Below are positions 18,699 to 26,840 of a DNA stretch of 64,000 nt, piece after piece (the stretch's first letter is position 1; every line of letters begins with the position of its first letter). The notes under the pieces are model-generated. The model saw only the letters and a program-made list of their open reading frames with translations, was not told where the DNA came from and ran no database searches. Source of the DNA: Brotaphodocola faecis (lineage in GTDB: Bacteria > Bacillota > Clostridia > Lachnospirales > Lachnospiraceae); contig NZ_JBBMFJ010000013.1 in the NCBI RefSeq assembly GCF_040096075.1, positions 1 through 64,000 on the forward strand. The letters run 5' to 3'. Position numbers and translations under genes: made by a program.

Positions 18699-19868
18699 CT
18701 AGTTGCCGCTTGCTGCTGAGGTTTCTGCTGCCTCTGTACCCTCTGCCTGGTCTGCGCCCTGCGCGTCAGCAGAAGTCTCTGCTGCGTTTTCTCCTGCTGC
18801 CTGGGTATCTGCCGCAGCGTTCGGATCTGCCTTCTGTACCTGGGAACCCTCATACAGCTCGGAACTCCAGGTGGTGATCACTTCATCGGAAGCGTTGATA
18901 CCGGAAAGGATCTGTGCCTTCTGAGAATCATATAAACCAACCTCGACCGGAACATAATGAACAGTTCCGTTGTCGTATGTATACACATAAGCATCGCCGC
19001 CGGAATAGTAAACGGCGTCAACCGGAATAGTCAGTACATTATCCGCACGGTCAGAAATGACGGAAAGCTTGGTGGTGGAACCAGTCGGAAGCGCGTCACC
19101 GTTTTCCACAGAAGCCTTTACCTTAAAGAGTCCGGTGGAATCATCGATCATGCTGCTGACCTCGTTGATGGTACCCTGGTAATCCGTGCCGTTCTTATCT
19201 ACAGAAATCGGATCGCCCACATGCAGCTCGGCTACCACTTTCTCCGGAACCGAGAAGGTGATGGACTTGCTGCCCTCGCCGGAAATCACGGCCAGAAGCA
19301 CCTGGGAAGCCACGTTGTCGTGAACCTCAACGTTGCAGGTCTCTACCTTACCGGAAATCGGTGCGGTCACGTTTGCAAACTCCACCTGATAATCATAATT
19401 CAGCTTTGCGGAATCGTATGCAATCTGGGCGTTCTTCGCCTGGGTCTGGGCCTGCTCAAATGCCACGCTGGCGATATCGCCTGCCGCAAACAGTGCCTGC
19501 TGACGGCCCAGGTTGGTGTTGGCATCGTTCATGGCCTGCTGCGCGGATTCCATCTGGAGTCTCGCTGCCTCCACCTGCTTGGTATCAATCTTGCAAATTG
19601 GCTGTCCCTCCTGCACCATATCACCGGCTTTTACGAACACGTCAGTAATCTCACCGGCTGCCTTCGGGTAAATGTAAACCACGTCAGACGGCTCTACCTT
19701 GCCCACCAGGCTGCGGTACAGCTCAATGCTTCCCATCTGCGGGTTCTCTACGTTTACTACCGGAATCAGGGTTTCCTCTTCCACCGGCTTCTTGCGCATT
19801 GCGCTGATGCCAGCCACAACCGCAATCGCCGCTACTACCACTCCTGCAATTACTACTTTCTTTTTCAT
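18699..19868 (-). CDS. RND efflux periplasmic-adaptor (membrane fusion) protein
   Basis: The membrane-fusion subunit that links the RND pump to the exit duct. The 389-residue protein has an N-terminal membrane anchor (VVIAGVVVAAIAVVAGI), a lipoyl-like barrel half (AAGEITDVFVKAGDMVQEGQPICKID), a helical hairpin (about 95-150) and beta-barrel/membrane-proximal domains. It ends in a low-complexity Ala/Glu/Thr tail of about 40 residues (from DPNAAADTQ), unusual for the family and perhaps a wall-spanning linker. It lies 52 nt after tetR and 27 nt before the pump gene. Confidence 0.92.
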   Translation of the reverse strand: MKKKVVIAGVVVAAIAVVAGISAMRKKPVEEETLIPVVNVENPQMGSIELYRSLVGKVEPSDVVYIYPKAAGEITDVFVKAGDMVQEGQPICKIDTKQVEAARLQMESAQQAMNDANTNLGRQQALFAAGDIASVAFEQAQTQAKNAQIAYDSAKLNYDYQVEFANVTAPISGKVETCNVEVHDNVASQVLLAVISGEGSKSITFSVPEKVVAELHVGDPISVDKNGTDYQGTINEVSSMIDDSTGLFKVKASVENGDALPTGSTTKLSVISDRADNVLTIPVDAVYYSGGDAYVYTYDNGTVHYVPVEVGLYDSQKAQILSGINASDEVITTWSSELYEGSQVQKADPNAAADTQAAGENAAETSADAQGADQAEGTEAAETSAASGN

Positions 19869-19920
19869 AGCTGTCTCCTCTTATTTTCCACTTTTTATGA
19901 TCGTGATTCTTTCATACTTA

Positions 19921-20550
19921 TTACGAAATCAGGGCTCCATGCTTAATCACTTCCAGGGAATCCAGATAACGTTTCCGGATCTGATCCAGCTGATCCGGCT
20001 GCTCATAGTAAAAGCGCACCGCTAAGATCAGGGATGTAACCCCCAGCTGCAACACAACATTCAGTCCCTCCTCCGAACGTCTTGTAAACTGTTCCATGCG
20101 GATCCGCTTTGCGAGCCACTGGGTCATTTCTTCTTTTCCCGGGCTTCCCATGGGGGGTCTGTATCCGATTTCAAAGCCCATGGCCCTGGTATTCTCCTGG
20201 TAGGAGCAGACATTGCGCACCAGCTCGATCATCTCCTTCGACTCTTCCAGCTTGTGGATCGTAAACTCAAACAGCCACTCCAGCATGCCAAAGAGATCAC
20301 CGCCATTTCTTTCCAGCTCCCTTTCGCAGCATTCCTGCATCTGTCTTGCATTGTCCTCAAAAATATAGCGGACCACATCCTGCTTATCTTCAAAATAGGT
20401 GTAAAAGCTTCCGCGGGAAATATCCGCGTTCTGGATGATCTGGTTGATGGAGGCCTTCTCAAAGGGAACTCGCGCAAATTCCTTGATGGCGGCCTGCCGG
20501 ATCACCTGCTTTTTCGCTTCCGGAAGACGATAAAATCGTTCCGTAGGCAT
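19921..20550 (-). CDS. TetR-family repressor of the efflux operon
   Basis: A 209-residue transcriptional regulator. The start is the ATG giving MPTERFYRLPEAKK, with AGGAGG 8 nt upstream; an in-frame GTG three codons earlier is too close to the ribosome site. Residues about 10-55 are a TetR helix-turn-helix (IRQAAIKEFARVPFEKASINQIIQNADISRGSFYTYFEDKQDVV). The C-terminal ligand domain is not recognisable by sequence. It is the first gene of the efflux operon, and three TGACA-N3-TGTCA palindromes overlap and follow its promoter, so autorepression relieved by a pump substrate is the likely logic. Confidence 0.93.
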   Translation of the reverse strand: MPTERFYRLPEAKKQVIRQAAIKEFARVPFEKASINQIIQNADISRGSFYTYFEDKQDVVRYIFEDNARQMQECCERELERNGGDLFGMLEWLFEFTIHKLEESKEMIELVRNVCSYQENTRAMGFEIGYRPPMGSPGKEEMTQWLAKRIRMEQFTRRSEEGLNVVLQLGVTSLILAVRFYYEQPDQLDQIRKRYLDSLEVIKHGALIS

Positions 20551-20607
20551 GTTAAGCACCTCCTCCCCGTTTCTCTTTTGTAAAAATAGTTCATATTGTT
20601 TATTTTA

Positions 20608-20673
20608 TGACAATCTGTCACTTTTCAGTGTGACAATGTGTCATATTATAATGACAGCCTGTCACATTGTCAA
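20608..20673 (-). promoter_or_regulatory. tetR-efflux promoter with three TetR-type operators
   Basis: On the minus strand: -35 TTGACA (20668-20673), 17-nt spacer, -10 TATAAT (20645-20650), a full consensus promoter. Palindromes of form TGACA-N3-TGTCA lie at 20652-20664 (inside the spacer), 20631-20643 (just downstream of the -10) and 20608-20620 (leader). Their centres are 21 and 23 bp apart, about two helical turns. The arrangement predicts strong steric repression. Confidence 0.85.
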
Positions 20674-20709
20674 GAGCTCCGGAAATATTTTATAAATTCT
20701 TTACGGTTT

Positions 20710-20728
20710 TCTAACGTTCTCCGTTAGA
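20710..20728. promoter_or_regulatory. Palindrome upstream of a LysR gene
   Basis: TCTAACG-TTCTC-CGTTAGA, perfect 7-bp arms about 120 bp before the LysR start, with a further half-site CCGTTAAG at 20,732. Candidate autoregulatory LysR site. Confidence 0.5.
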
Positions 20729-20846
20729 GTTCCGTTAAGACCTTTTTGAGAGCCGGCGCATTTTCTCATTTTGCTGTTACAATAAACTTGGAAATCCGTT
20801 TCTGAACTATGTGCAACGGTATGAAACAAAAATACGGAGGATGTCT

Positions 20847-21770
20847 ATGGACACCAGACAAATTGAATATATCCTGAAAATTGCAGAAGAAAACAACATC
20901 ACCAAAGCAGCAGAAAAACTGTTCATCACCCAGTCTGCCTTAAACCAGCAGCTCCTAAAACTGGAACGGGAACTGGGCACCCCGCTCTTCCAGCGCACCA
21001 AAAACAAATGGTGTCTGACGGATGCAGGGCGCATCTATGTGGAGGGCGCCAAAAAAATGATGCAGATCAAAAAAGATACCTACAACCAGCTCTACGACGT
21101 TTCCCGCCTGCGCAAGGGTCTTTTAAATATTGGCCTCTGCCCCGGCCGGGGGCTTGATATGTTCACTGCCATCTACCCGGAGCTTCACTGCACCATGCCA
21201 AACCTCACCGTGCGGCCTCTGGAAATGCGGGTATCCGCCCAGCAGGCTGCCATTGCCTCCGGGGAACTGGATGTAGGCTTTCAGGTTCTTTCCAGATCCG
21301 ACTGGCAGAAGAACCAGTATGAAGTGCTCGGAAGCGAAGAGCTGATCGCCATCATCCCGGCTGGCCACCCGGTGGCGCAAAAAGCCGCCCCGCCGGGAGA
21401 ACTCCTGGCCACACTGGATTTAAACGAGCTCCGTTACGAGCCCTTTGTACTGATGGACCGCAATTCCACGCTGCGCAGCCTCTGTGACCAGATCTTTGCC
21501 CGGAGCGATTTCCAGCCAAACGTCCTGTTTGAAAGCAACAACACCGCCGGTATTGTATCCCTGGTAAAATCCACCATCTGCTGCGGCATTGTTCCCTGGT
21601 ACTATACAAGGATTCCATCAGATGAGCTGGCCTGTTTCCGTCTGCCGGGACATCCCACCTGGGACATTACCGTCAGTTACCCCACCACCGGCTACTTAAG
21701 CACCGGTGCCCGGGAATTCATCCGGCTCGCCAGTGAGTGGTGGAAAACGATCCAGCCGGATCAGATCTGA
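20847..21770 (+). CDS. LysR-family regulator (A)
   Basis: A 307-residue LysR-type regulator. The start MDTRQIEYILKIAEE has ACGGAGG 6 nt upstream. Residues 1-60 form the winged helix-turn-helix (NNITKAAEKLFITQSALNQQLLKLERELGTPLF), the rest a periplasmic-binding-like effector domain. It is closely similar along its whole length to the regulator at 45,773 and more distantly to that at 43,188. All three share MDT(R/K)Q(I/M)EYI and MFTAIYPE. It is convergent with the first tctBAC operon, which is a plausible but unproven target. Effector probably an organic acid. Confidence 0.92.
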   Translation: MDTRQIEYILKIAEENNITKAAEKLFITQSALNQQLLKLERELGTPLFQRTKNKWCLTDAGRIYVEGAKKMMQIKKDTYNQLYDVSRLRKGLLNIGLCPGRGLDMFTAIYPELHCTMPNLTVRPLEMRVSAQQAAIASGELDVGFQVLSRSDWQKNQYEVLGSEELIAIIPAGHPVAQKAAPPGELLATLDLNELRYEPFVLMDRNSTLRSLCDQIFARSDFQPNVLFESNNTAGIVSLVKSTICCGIVPWYYTRIPSDELACFRLPGHPTWDITVSYPTTGYLSTGAREFIRLASEWWKTIQPDQI

Positions 21771-21791
21771 ACATGATTCTCCTTTAACCCT

Positions 21792-21840
21792 AAAGGCCCC
21801 GCAAAAGCCGCCATCTCCGGCGGGCTTTCACGGGGCCTTT
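21792..21840 (+). terminator. Terminator after LysR gene A
   Basis: AAAGGCCCCG pairs with CGGGGCCTTT, with an inner GCCGCC/GGCGGGC stem, followed by GCTTCTGTTTTG. It may also serve the convergent tctC. Confidence 0.7.
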
Positions 21841-21864
21841 GCTTCTGTTTTGCTGGATCAGCTG

Positions 21865-22908
21865 TTATTGGTCGATGCTGTCCGCAATTTCCTTGATGGT
21901 ATTGTAGATCTGCTCATCGTTCTTTGCGGAATCCTCTGCATTTAAGTAGTATGGCATCATATCTACATTTGCAACCGCCTCAGAAGCCGTCGGATCAGCC
22001 AGGATCTTCTGTACCAGATCTTCATAGTAGGCAATCACATCGTCTGAGGTATCTGCCGGGAAGTAGAAGGAGAAATCACAGTCCGGATATACCAGATCTA
22101 TACCCTGCTCCTTTAAGGTCGGGATATCTTTGATCATATCATACCGCTCTTCGGTCGGAGCACCCAGGCAGGTAAACTGGCCTGCAGTCAGATAATCCTT
22201 ACAGTTGATGTATGCGCCCGGCATCAGGTCAACCTGGCCGGAAAGCATTGCCGCAATCTTATCCGAGTTGGAGCCTACATCCACCAGATCCAGATCAATA
22301 TCTGCCGCCTTCTCGAAGGCAAGCAGCTCGTAGTAGGTATATGCGCCAACCTCGGTGCATGCCTTTAACTGTCCCGGTGCTGCCTTTGCCGCAGCAATGA
22401 ACTCGTCTAAGTCTTTATATTTCTCAGAGTTTACATACAGCTGCTGTGCCGGATCCTTTGCAAAGGTCGGGCCCAGCTTGAATGCCGTATAGTTGTAATC
22501 GGTAACGCCTGCGATATTGGCAACATTTACCAGATTGTGTCCATACAGAAAGGTCTGTCCGTCCGGAGCAGCTGCCAGGACCTGGTTTGCCGCTACAGAA
22601 CCAGCTGCACCATTCGCGTTCACAACGATGAAGTCATGGCCGGTCAGCTCCTTTGCATATTGCGCGAATACACGGGCAGAAAGATCTGTGTTTCCGCCTG
22701 CGCCTGCAGGAACCACGATGGAAACCGTAGTGCTCGGTTCCCATGCAGAGCCGCCGGTGCTGCCGGAAGCATCTGCCTGACTGCCGTCCGCCGTTGTCGT
22801 ATTTCCGGCTGCTGCCGCAGTTGTATCCGATGTGCTGCTGCCTCCGCATGCTGCAAGACTAAAAGCCATGGTTCCTGCCATAACGGCCATAACAAGTTTT
22901 TTCTTCAT
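21865..22908 (-). CDS. tctC: Tripartite tricarboxylate transporter binding protein, copy 1
   Basis: The extracytoplasmic substrate-binding lipoprotein of a TTT transporter. The 347-residue protein has a lipoprotein signal with lipobox LAAC (Cys21), a Ser/Thr/Ala-rich linker, and the TctC/Bug domain with SIVVPAGAGGNTDLSARVFAQ at its start. The mature domain is almost identical to copy 2 at 31,328, differing mainly in the linker and a few conservative changes. Bug proteins bind carboxylates such as citrate or tartrate; the ligand here is unknown. It is the last gene of tctB-tctA-tctC. Confidence 0.93.
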   Translation of the reverse strand: MKKKLVMAVMAGTMAFSLAACGGSSTSDTTAAAAGNTTTADGSQADASGSTGGSAWEPSTTVSIVVPAGAGGNTDLSARVFAQYAKELTGHDFIVVNANGAAGSVAANQVLAAAPDGQTFLYGHNLVNVANIAGVTDYNYTAFKLGPTFAKDPAQQLYVNSEKYKDLDEFIAAAKAAPGQLKACTEVGAYTYYELLAFEKAADIDLDLVDVGSNSDKIAAMLSGQVDLMPGAYINCKDYLTAGQFTCLGAPTEERYDMIKDIPTLKEQGIDLVYPDCDFSFYFPADTSDDVIAYYEDLVQKILADPTASEAVANVDMMPYYLNAEDSAKNDEQIYNTIKEIADSIDQ

Positions 22909-22931
22909 AATAAGTAAACCTTCCTCTTTCC

Positions 22932-22949
22932 GGGGTGCCTGCGCACCCC
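22932..22949 (-). other. Intercistronic hairpin between tctA and tctC, copy 1
   Basis: GGGGTGC-CTGC-GCACCCC in the 69-nt gap. The second tct operon has a hairpin of different sequence at the same place. Such structures often stabilise or separately dose the binding-protein mRNA. Confidence 0.5.
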
Positions 22950-22977
22950 TTTTTCTTTTATCAGGATTTTTCTGACA

Positions 22978-24483
22978 CTACATGCTCTGTTTTTTGATCT
23001 TGTACGCTTTTAATTCCTTCATGACGGTCCATACCAGAACTCCGATGGCAACAAAGAAGAATGCATCAAAGATCGGTCTTGCAAAGAATGCGCCAAAGGA
23101 CTTGTACTGCATGATGCCTCGTCTTAAGTAGGTTTCCAGCATCTCACCGATCAGGAAGCACAGAACAAACGGAGTAGTCGGCAGGCTGAATTTATGGTAT
23201 ACATAACCTACGATACCGAAGATCAGGATGGACTGTACATCAAAGATCCGGTTGTTGGTCGCATACGCGCCGACACAGCAAAGAACCAGGATCAGCGGAA
23301 GCAGGATGTGCTTCGGAACCTTTAATACCTGAACGAAGCCCTTGATACAGGTCCACTCAACCACCAGCATGATCACGGTACACAGCATGCAGGCTGCGAA
23401 GATTCCATATACAACATCTGCATTTTTCACGAAAAGCAGCGGGCCTGCAGACAGTCCATGGATCAGGAAGCCGCCTAACATCATTGCGGTAACGCCGTCA
23501 CCCGGGATACCAAGTACCAAAAGCGGGATCATAGCGCCTCCGATGGTCGCGTTGTTGGCAGACTCAGTTGCTACAACACCGTCCGGGCAGCCCTTACCAA
23601 ACTCCTCCGGATGCTTGGACATGTTCTTTGCGGTTACGTAAGACAGCATACCAGAGGTAGAACCGCCGATACCTGGCAGAATACCGATACCGGTACCAAT
23701 CAGGGAAGAACGGAAGAAGTTTGGCAGATGATACACAAATTCCTGCCAGCTAAAGCCAAAGCCTTTTACCTTCTTAATCGGGATGGTTTCTACACGTCCG
23801 CCCTTCATGCTCTCCGCGGTAACCAGGATATCCGCGATCGCAAAGATACCGATCAGGGTCGGAAGGGTGTCAAAGCCTGCCATCAGACTGGAAGAACCAA
23901 AGGTGAATCGCGGTGTTCCGTCAATCGGAGCCATACCGACCAGGGTAAACATCAGGCCGAACAGACCGGCCAGCAGACCGCGGATCATATTACCGGAAGA
24001 AAGGATCGCTACCATCGTCAGTGCGAAGAAGCAGATACCGAAGTTCTCAGCCGGAGTAAATTTCAGAGCGACATCCGCCAGAAGCGGTGCGCAGAAGGTT
24101 AAAATAATGAAGGAGAAAATGGAACCCAGAGCCGAGAACACAATGCCAAGTCCCAGAGCCTTCATGGCTTCACCACGTTTTGCCATCGGATGACCGTCAA
24201 AACAGGTCGCAATGGAAGATGCCGTACCCGGCATATTTAACAGAATCGCGGAGATCAGTCCACCGGAGATACCTCCGATATAAACCGCTACCAGCGTGTT
24301 CATACCCAAAGACGGCGTCATGCTGAAGGTTAACGGCAGCATCAGTGCTACTGCCATGGACGCGGACAGTCCCGGGATAGAACCAAATACAATACCAATC
24401 GCAACACCGGCAATCATCATAAGGATGGATACCGGATGTAAAATACCGACAAACGCACTTCCTAAAAGTCCCAATGCCTGCAT
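22978..24483 (-). CDS. tctA: Tripartite tricarboxylate transporter large permease, copy 1
   Basis: The 12-helix large membrane subunit of a TTT transporter, 501 residues, normal length. Characteristic segments include GIVFGSIPGLSASMAVALMLPLTF near the N-terminus, LNMPGTASSIATCFDGHPMAK, and GTGIGILPGIGGSTSGMLSYVTAKNMSKHPEEFGKG. Together with tctB and the binding protein it imports carboxylates using the ion gradient. The sequence is nearly the same as copy 2 at 32,502, and most DNA differences are synonymous. It follows tctB by 18 nt. Confidence 0.96.
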   Translation of the reverse strand: MQALGLLGSAFVGILHPVSILMMIAGVAIGIVFGSIPGLSASMAVALMLPLTFSMTPSLGMNTLVAVYIGGISGGLISAILLNMPGTASSIATCFDGHPMAKRGEAMKALGLGIVFSALGSIFSFIILTFCAPLLADVALKFTPAENFGICFFALTMVAILSSGNMIRGLLAGLFGLMFTLVGMAPIDGTPRFTFGSSSLMAGFDTLPTLIGIFAIADILVTAESMKGGRVETIPIKKVKGFGFSWQEFVYHLPNFFRSSLIGTGIGILPGIGGSTSGMLSYVTAKNMSKHPEEFGKGCPDGVVATESANNATIGGAMIPLLVLGIPGDGVTAMMLGGFLIHGLSAGPLLFVKNADVVYGIFAACMLCTVIMLVVEWTCIKGFVQVLKVPKHILLPLILVLCCVGAYATNNRIFDVQSILIFGIVGYVYHKFSLPTTPFVLCFLIGEMLETYLRRGIMQYKSFGAFFARPIFDAFFFVAIGVLVWTVMKELKAYKIKKQSM

Positions 24484-24501
24484 AATCTTTTGTCCTCCTT
24501 A

Positions 24502-24999
24502 TTATAATCGAATCGTAAAAACACCTGCCGGCAGCACGATCTTGAAACCATAACGGAACAGGAAAAAGACTGCCAGGGTAAACACTACATTGATCACGGC
24601 CAGACGGATGATATGCTTTCCGTCACGCTCATCATCCGGTGACAGCACCACCATCTGGAACATCAGGTACAGCAGAGTCGAAATGATAAATCCGATCGGC
24701 TGCAGGATAAACACATAACACAGAACCAGAATAATACTGGAAATTACACGCTTGTAATCACAGTCCGGAATTTCCGCATGCTCCAGCTCCTTCGCATGCA
24801 TTTTAAAATTTTTGATGCTTAAAAATGTCAGGATTGCTGCCAGAATAAAGGTAACTGAACCGATTACCGTAGGCATGAAATCCGGTCCGATCTCCATAAC
24901 TTTGGATTTCGGAAGCATCTGAGCCATGATTACCAGCAGGGCTCCCAATGCCATGAAAAATACGCCAACTACGATGTCTCCGTACTTTTTAAAGAACAT
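24502..24999 (-). CDS. tctB: Tripartite tricarboxylate transporter small permease, copy 1
   Basis: The four-helix small subunit of the TTT transporter, 165 residues. I place the start at MFFKKYGDIVVGVFFM, with AAGGAG 9 nt upstream. A 30-codon upstream extension would run across the promoter and is rejected. The second copy at 34,023 gives exactly the same length from the equivalent start. Segments of the family visible are VMEIGPDFMPTVIG, LQPIGFIISTLLYLMFQM and a hydrophobic C-terminus. First gene of tctB-tctA-tctC. Confidence 0.93.
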   Translation of the reverse strand: MFFKKYGDIVVGVFFMALGALLVIMAQMLPKSKVMEIGPDFMPTVIGSVTFILAAILTFLSIKNFKMHAKELEHAEIPDCDYKRVISSIILVLCYVFILQPIGFIISTLLYLMFQMVVLSPDDERDGKHIIRLAVINVVFTLAVFFLFRYGFKIVLPAGVFTIRL

Positions 25000-25051
25000 A
25001 CCTCTCATCTCCTTTTTGTTTTTCGGTGCTTTCTTCGCACCTCTTACCTGG

Positions 25052-25080
25052 ATTATAACAACGCATTTTTCAAAATGGAA
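25052..25080 (-). promoter_or_regulatory. Promoter of the tctBAC operon, copy 1
   Basis: On the minus strand: -10 TATAAT (25,052-25,057) with -35 TTCCAT 17 nt upstream. Further upstream (25,104-25,116) AAGTTTTTCTAAG resembles the AGTTTTTCTAA core found before LysR genes at 37,889 and 43,111. Confidence 0.5.
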
Positions 25081-25226
25081 ATTCGCCAAACTGCGATTTC
25101 AGAAAGTTTTTCTAAGAGTTTAGATGACGTTAAAAACCAGAATTTTCCATATATTTTCTGTTATGGAAGCATAAAGAAGCCATATAGAAGCCGAAAAAAA
25201 CCGTACATTTTTCTATACACGCAAAA

Positions 25227-25268
25227 AACGGCGTATAAATTCAGAATATTCTGAATTTATACGCCGTT
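25227..25268 (-). terminator. Perfect 42-bp palindrome, terminator of the GltD-like gene
   Basis: 21-bp arms meet at AATATT with no mismatches. On the minus strand the stem ends in CGCCGTTTTTTGCG, giving a U-tract after the gene at 25,345. The stretch 25,000-25,344 otherwise holds only the tctB promoter. Confidence 0.75.
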
Positions 25269-25344
25269 CTCTCATTCATGCCTCAACTGCCTGCATCCTT
25301 TTGCGTATTTCTGTTATTTCCCGCAATCTCCGCATTTCCTGCTG

Positions 25345-26601
25345 TTATGCTTCTGTTTTTGCTGCTTCGCTTTCCTCTTCTTTCAACTCGCCGCGCATAT
25401 ACTTATCCATGGCATCTGCCACCATCTTTGCGTAAGCTGTTGCCTGCACAACCGTCTTGGCTCCTAATACCACATCGCCTGCCGCAAAAATGCCCGGATG
25501 AGTCGTCTCGCCAAAGCTGTTGGTTACCAGAAGACCGTTCGCCGAAGCCTTTAAACCCTCGGTTGTGTTGACCAGCTTGCTCTTCGGGCCCTGGCTAATG
25601 GAAATGATGACGCTGTCGGCCTTCACCTGAACCGGGGTCTTGTCGTAACCGGTCTGATTGCCTTCCTCATCGAACAGGATCTTTTTGAATACCGGACCAT
25701 CGTCGTTGATTTCCACCGGCTGCCAGCCAAATTCCAGCTGGGCTCCGTCTAACTTCGCATAGGTTGTCTCATGATCACTTGCATTGCTGGTCAGCCCTCT
25801 TGCGTACAGAGTTACATGACGGCTGCCTTTGCGCAGGGCTGTTCTTGCCACATCCATTGCGGAGTTGCCCATGCCAATAATGGCCACGGTATTGCCCAGA
25901 TCATAGGAATCCGGGTTTGCCAGATAGTCGATTGCGAAATGGACATTACCAAGAGACTCACCCTTAATGCCCAGGGTCTTCGGTCTCCACACACCGGTTC
26001 CAATGAAGATGCTCTGATAGCCATCCCGGAACAGATCCTTGATTTCCAGCGCCCCACCAATGGTGGTATTTGGGCGGATCTTAATGCCGATCTCTCGAAG
26101 CTTCAGCTTATAACGCTCCAGAATGGACTTCGGCAGGCGGAACGCCGGAATGCCGTACTGCAGCACGCCGCCGATCTTATCTCTGGAATCAAAGATGGTC
26201 ACGCCATAGCCCTTCTTCGCCAGCAGGATGGCGATGGTAATACCAGCAGGACCCGCGCCAATGACGGCAACTTTCTTGCCATTCTTCGGCTGACACGGAA
26301 TCTGCATTTTATCAAAATAAGTATCGGAAACATAATTCTCAATGCTGCTGATGTGAACCGGCTCGCCCTTACGGCCCAGCACGCAATGACCTTCACACTG
26401 GTTCTCATGATTGCAGACCAGGGAACAGATCATGGACATGGGATTGTTCTCAAAGAGCATCTCCCCCGCCTCGTTTAAATTTCCTTCCTTAAATGCCTTG
26501 ATCATCATAGGGATCGGGGTATGGATCGGACATCCCTGCATACACATCGGTTTCTTGCAATTCAGACAACGGTTTGCTTCATTAATTACATGTACTGCCA
26601 T
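25345..26601 (-). CDS. Stand-alone GltD-like NAD(P)/FAD oxidoreductase
   Basis: An Fe-S flavoprotein of the glutamate-synthase small-subunit family, 418 residues. The N-terminus has two cysteine clusters for 4Fe-4S centres (CLNCKKPMCMQGCP and CSLVCNHENQCEGHC). These are followed by an FAD-binding Rossmann motif (VAVIGAGPAGITIAILLAKKG), GGVLQYGIPAFRLPK, and a second nucleotide site (VAIIGMGNSAMDVARTAL). Such proteins pass electrons from NAD(P)H to a partner subunit (GltB, NfnA, PreA). No partner is adjacent: it is a single gene with its own promoter and terminator, so its acceptor is unknown. Confidence 0.88.
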   Translation of the reverse strand: MAVHVINEANRCLNCKKPMCMQGCPIHTPIPMMIKAFKEGNLNEAGEMLFENNPMSMICSLVCNHENQCEGHCVLGRKGEPVHISSIENYVSDTYFDKMQIPCQPKNGKKVAVIGAGPAGITIAILLAKKGYGVTIFDSRDKIGGVLQYGIPAFRLPKSILERYKLKLREIGIKIRPNTTIGGALEIKDLFRDGYQSIFIGTGVWRPKTLGIKGESLGNVHFAIDYLANPDSYDLGNTVAIIGMGNSAMDVARTALRKGSRHVTLYARGLTSNASDHETTYAKLDGAQLEFGWQPVEINDDGPVFKKILFDEEGNQTGYDKTPVQVKADSVIISISQGPKSKLVNTTEGLKASANGLLVTNSFGETTHPGIFAAGDVVLGAKTVVQATAYAKMVADAMDKYMRGELKEEESEAAKTEA

Positions 26602-26656
26602 AGCTTACTCTCCCTTTTTGTTCTTTTATATTCAACATTTTCTCAACTACGGCTTT

Positions 26657-26685
26657 ATTTTACACCTGCTGTATTCTGTATACAA
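26657..26685 (-). promoter_or_regulatory. Promoter of the GltD-like gene
   Basis: -35 TTGTAT (26,680-26,685), 17-nt spacer, -10 TAAAAT (26,657-26,662) on the minus strand. Confidence 0.55.
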
Positions 26686-26757
26686 GTTAAGTTAAAAAGC
26701 CAACGAGTATTTTTGAATTTCATACAATGTGCAGATTTCCTATACCCGGAATGCACG

Positions 26758-26796
26758 AAAAAACGGCTTAAATCCGTGGAATTCAAGCCGTTTTCT
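26758..26796 (-). terminator. Terminator of the SLC13-esterase operon
   Basis: AAAACGGCTT pairs with AAGCCGTTTT. On the minus strand the stem is followed by TTTTTTCGTGC. Confidence 0.75.
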
Positions 26797-26840
26797 GTAT
26801 GGATTTCAAAACATATGGGGTTGTTAATTAACGAACAGTT

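Noticed and set aside
24502..25089. Longer start for tctB copy 1 (and likewise copy 2)
   Set aside because: The extension crosses the promoter -10 and lacks a ribosome site. The equivalent inner start in both copies gives the same 165-residue protein.
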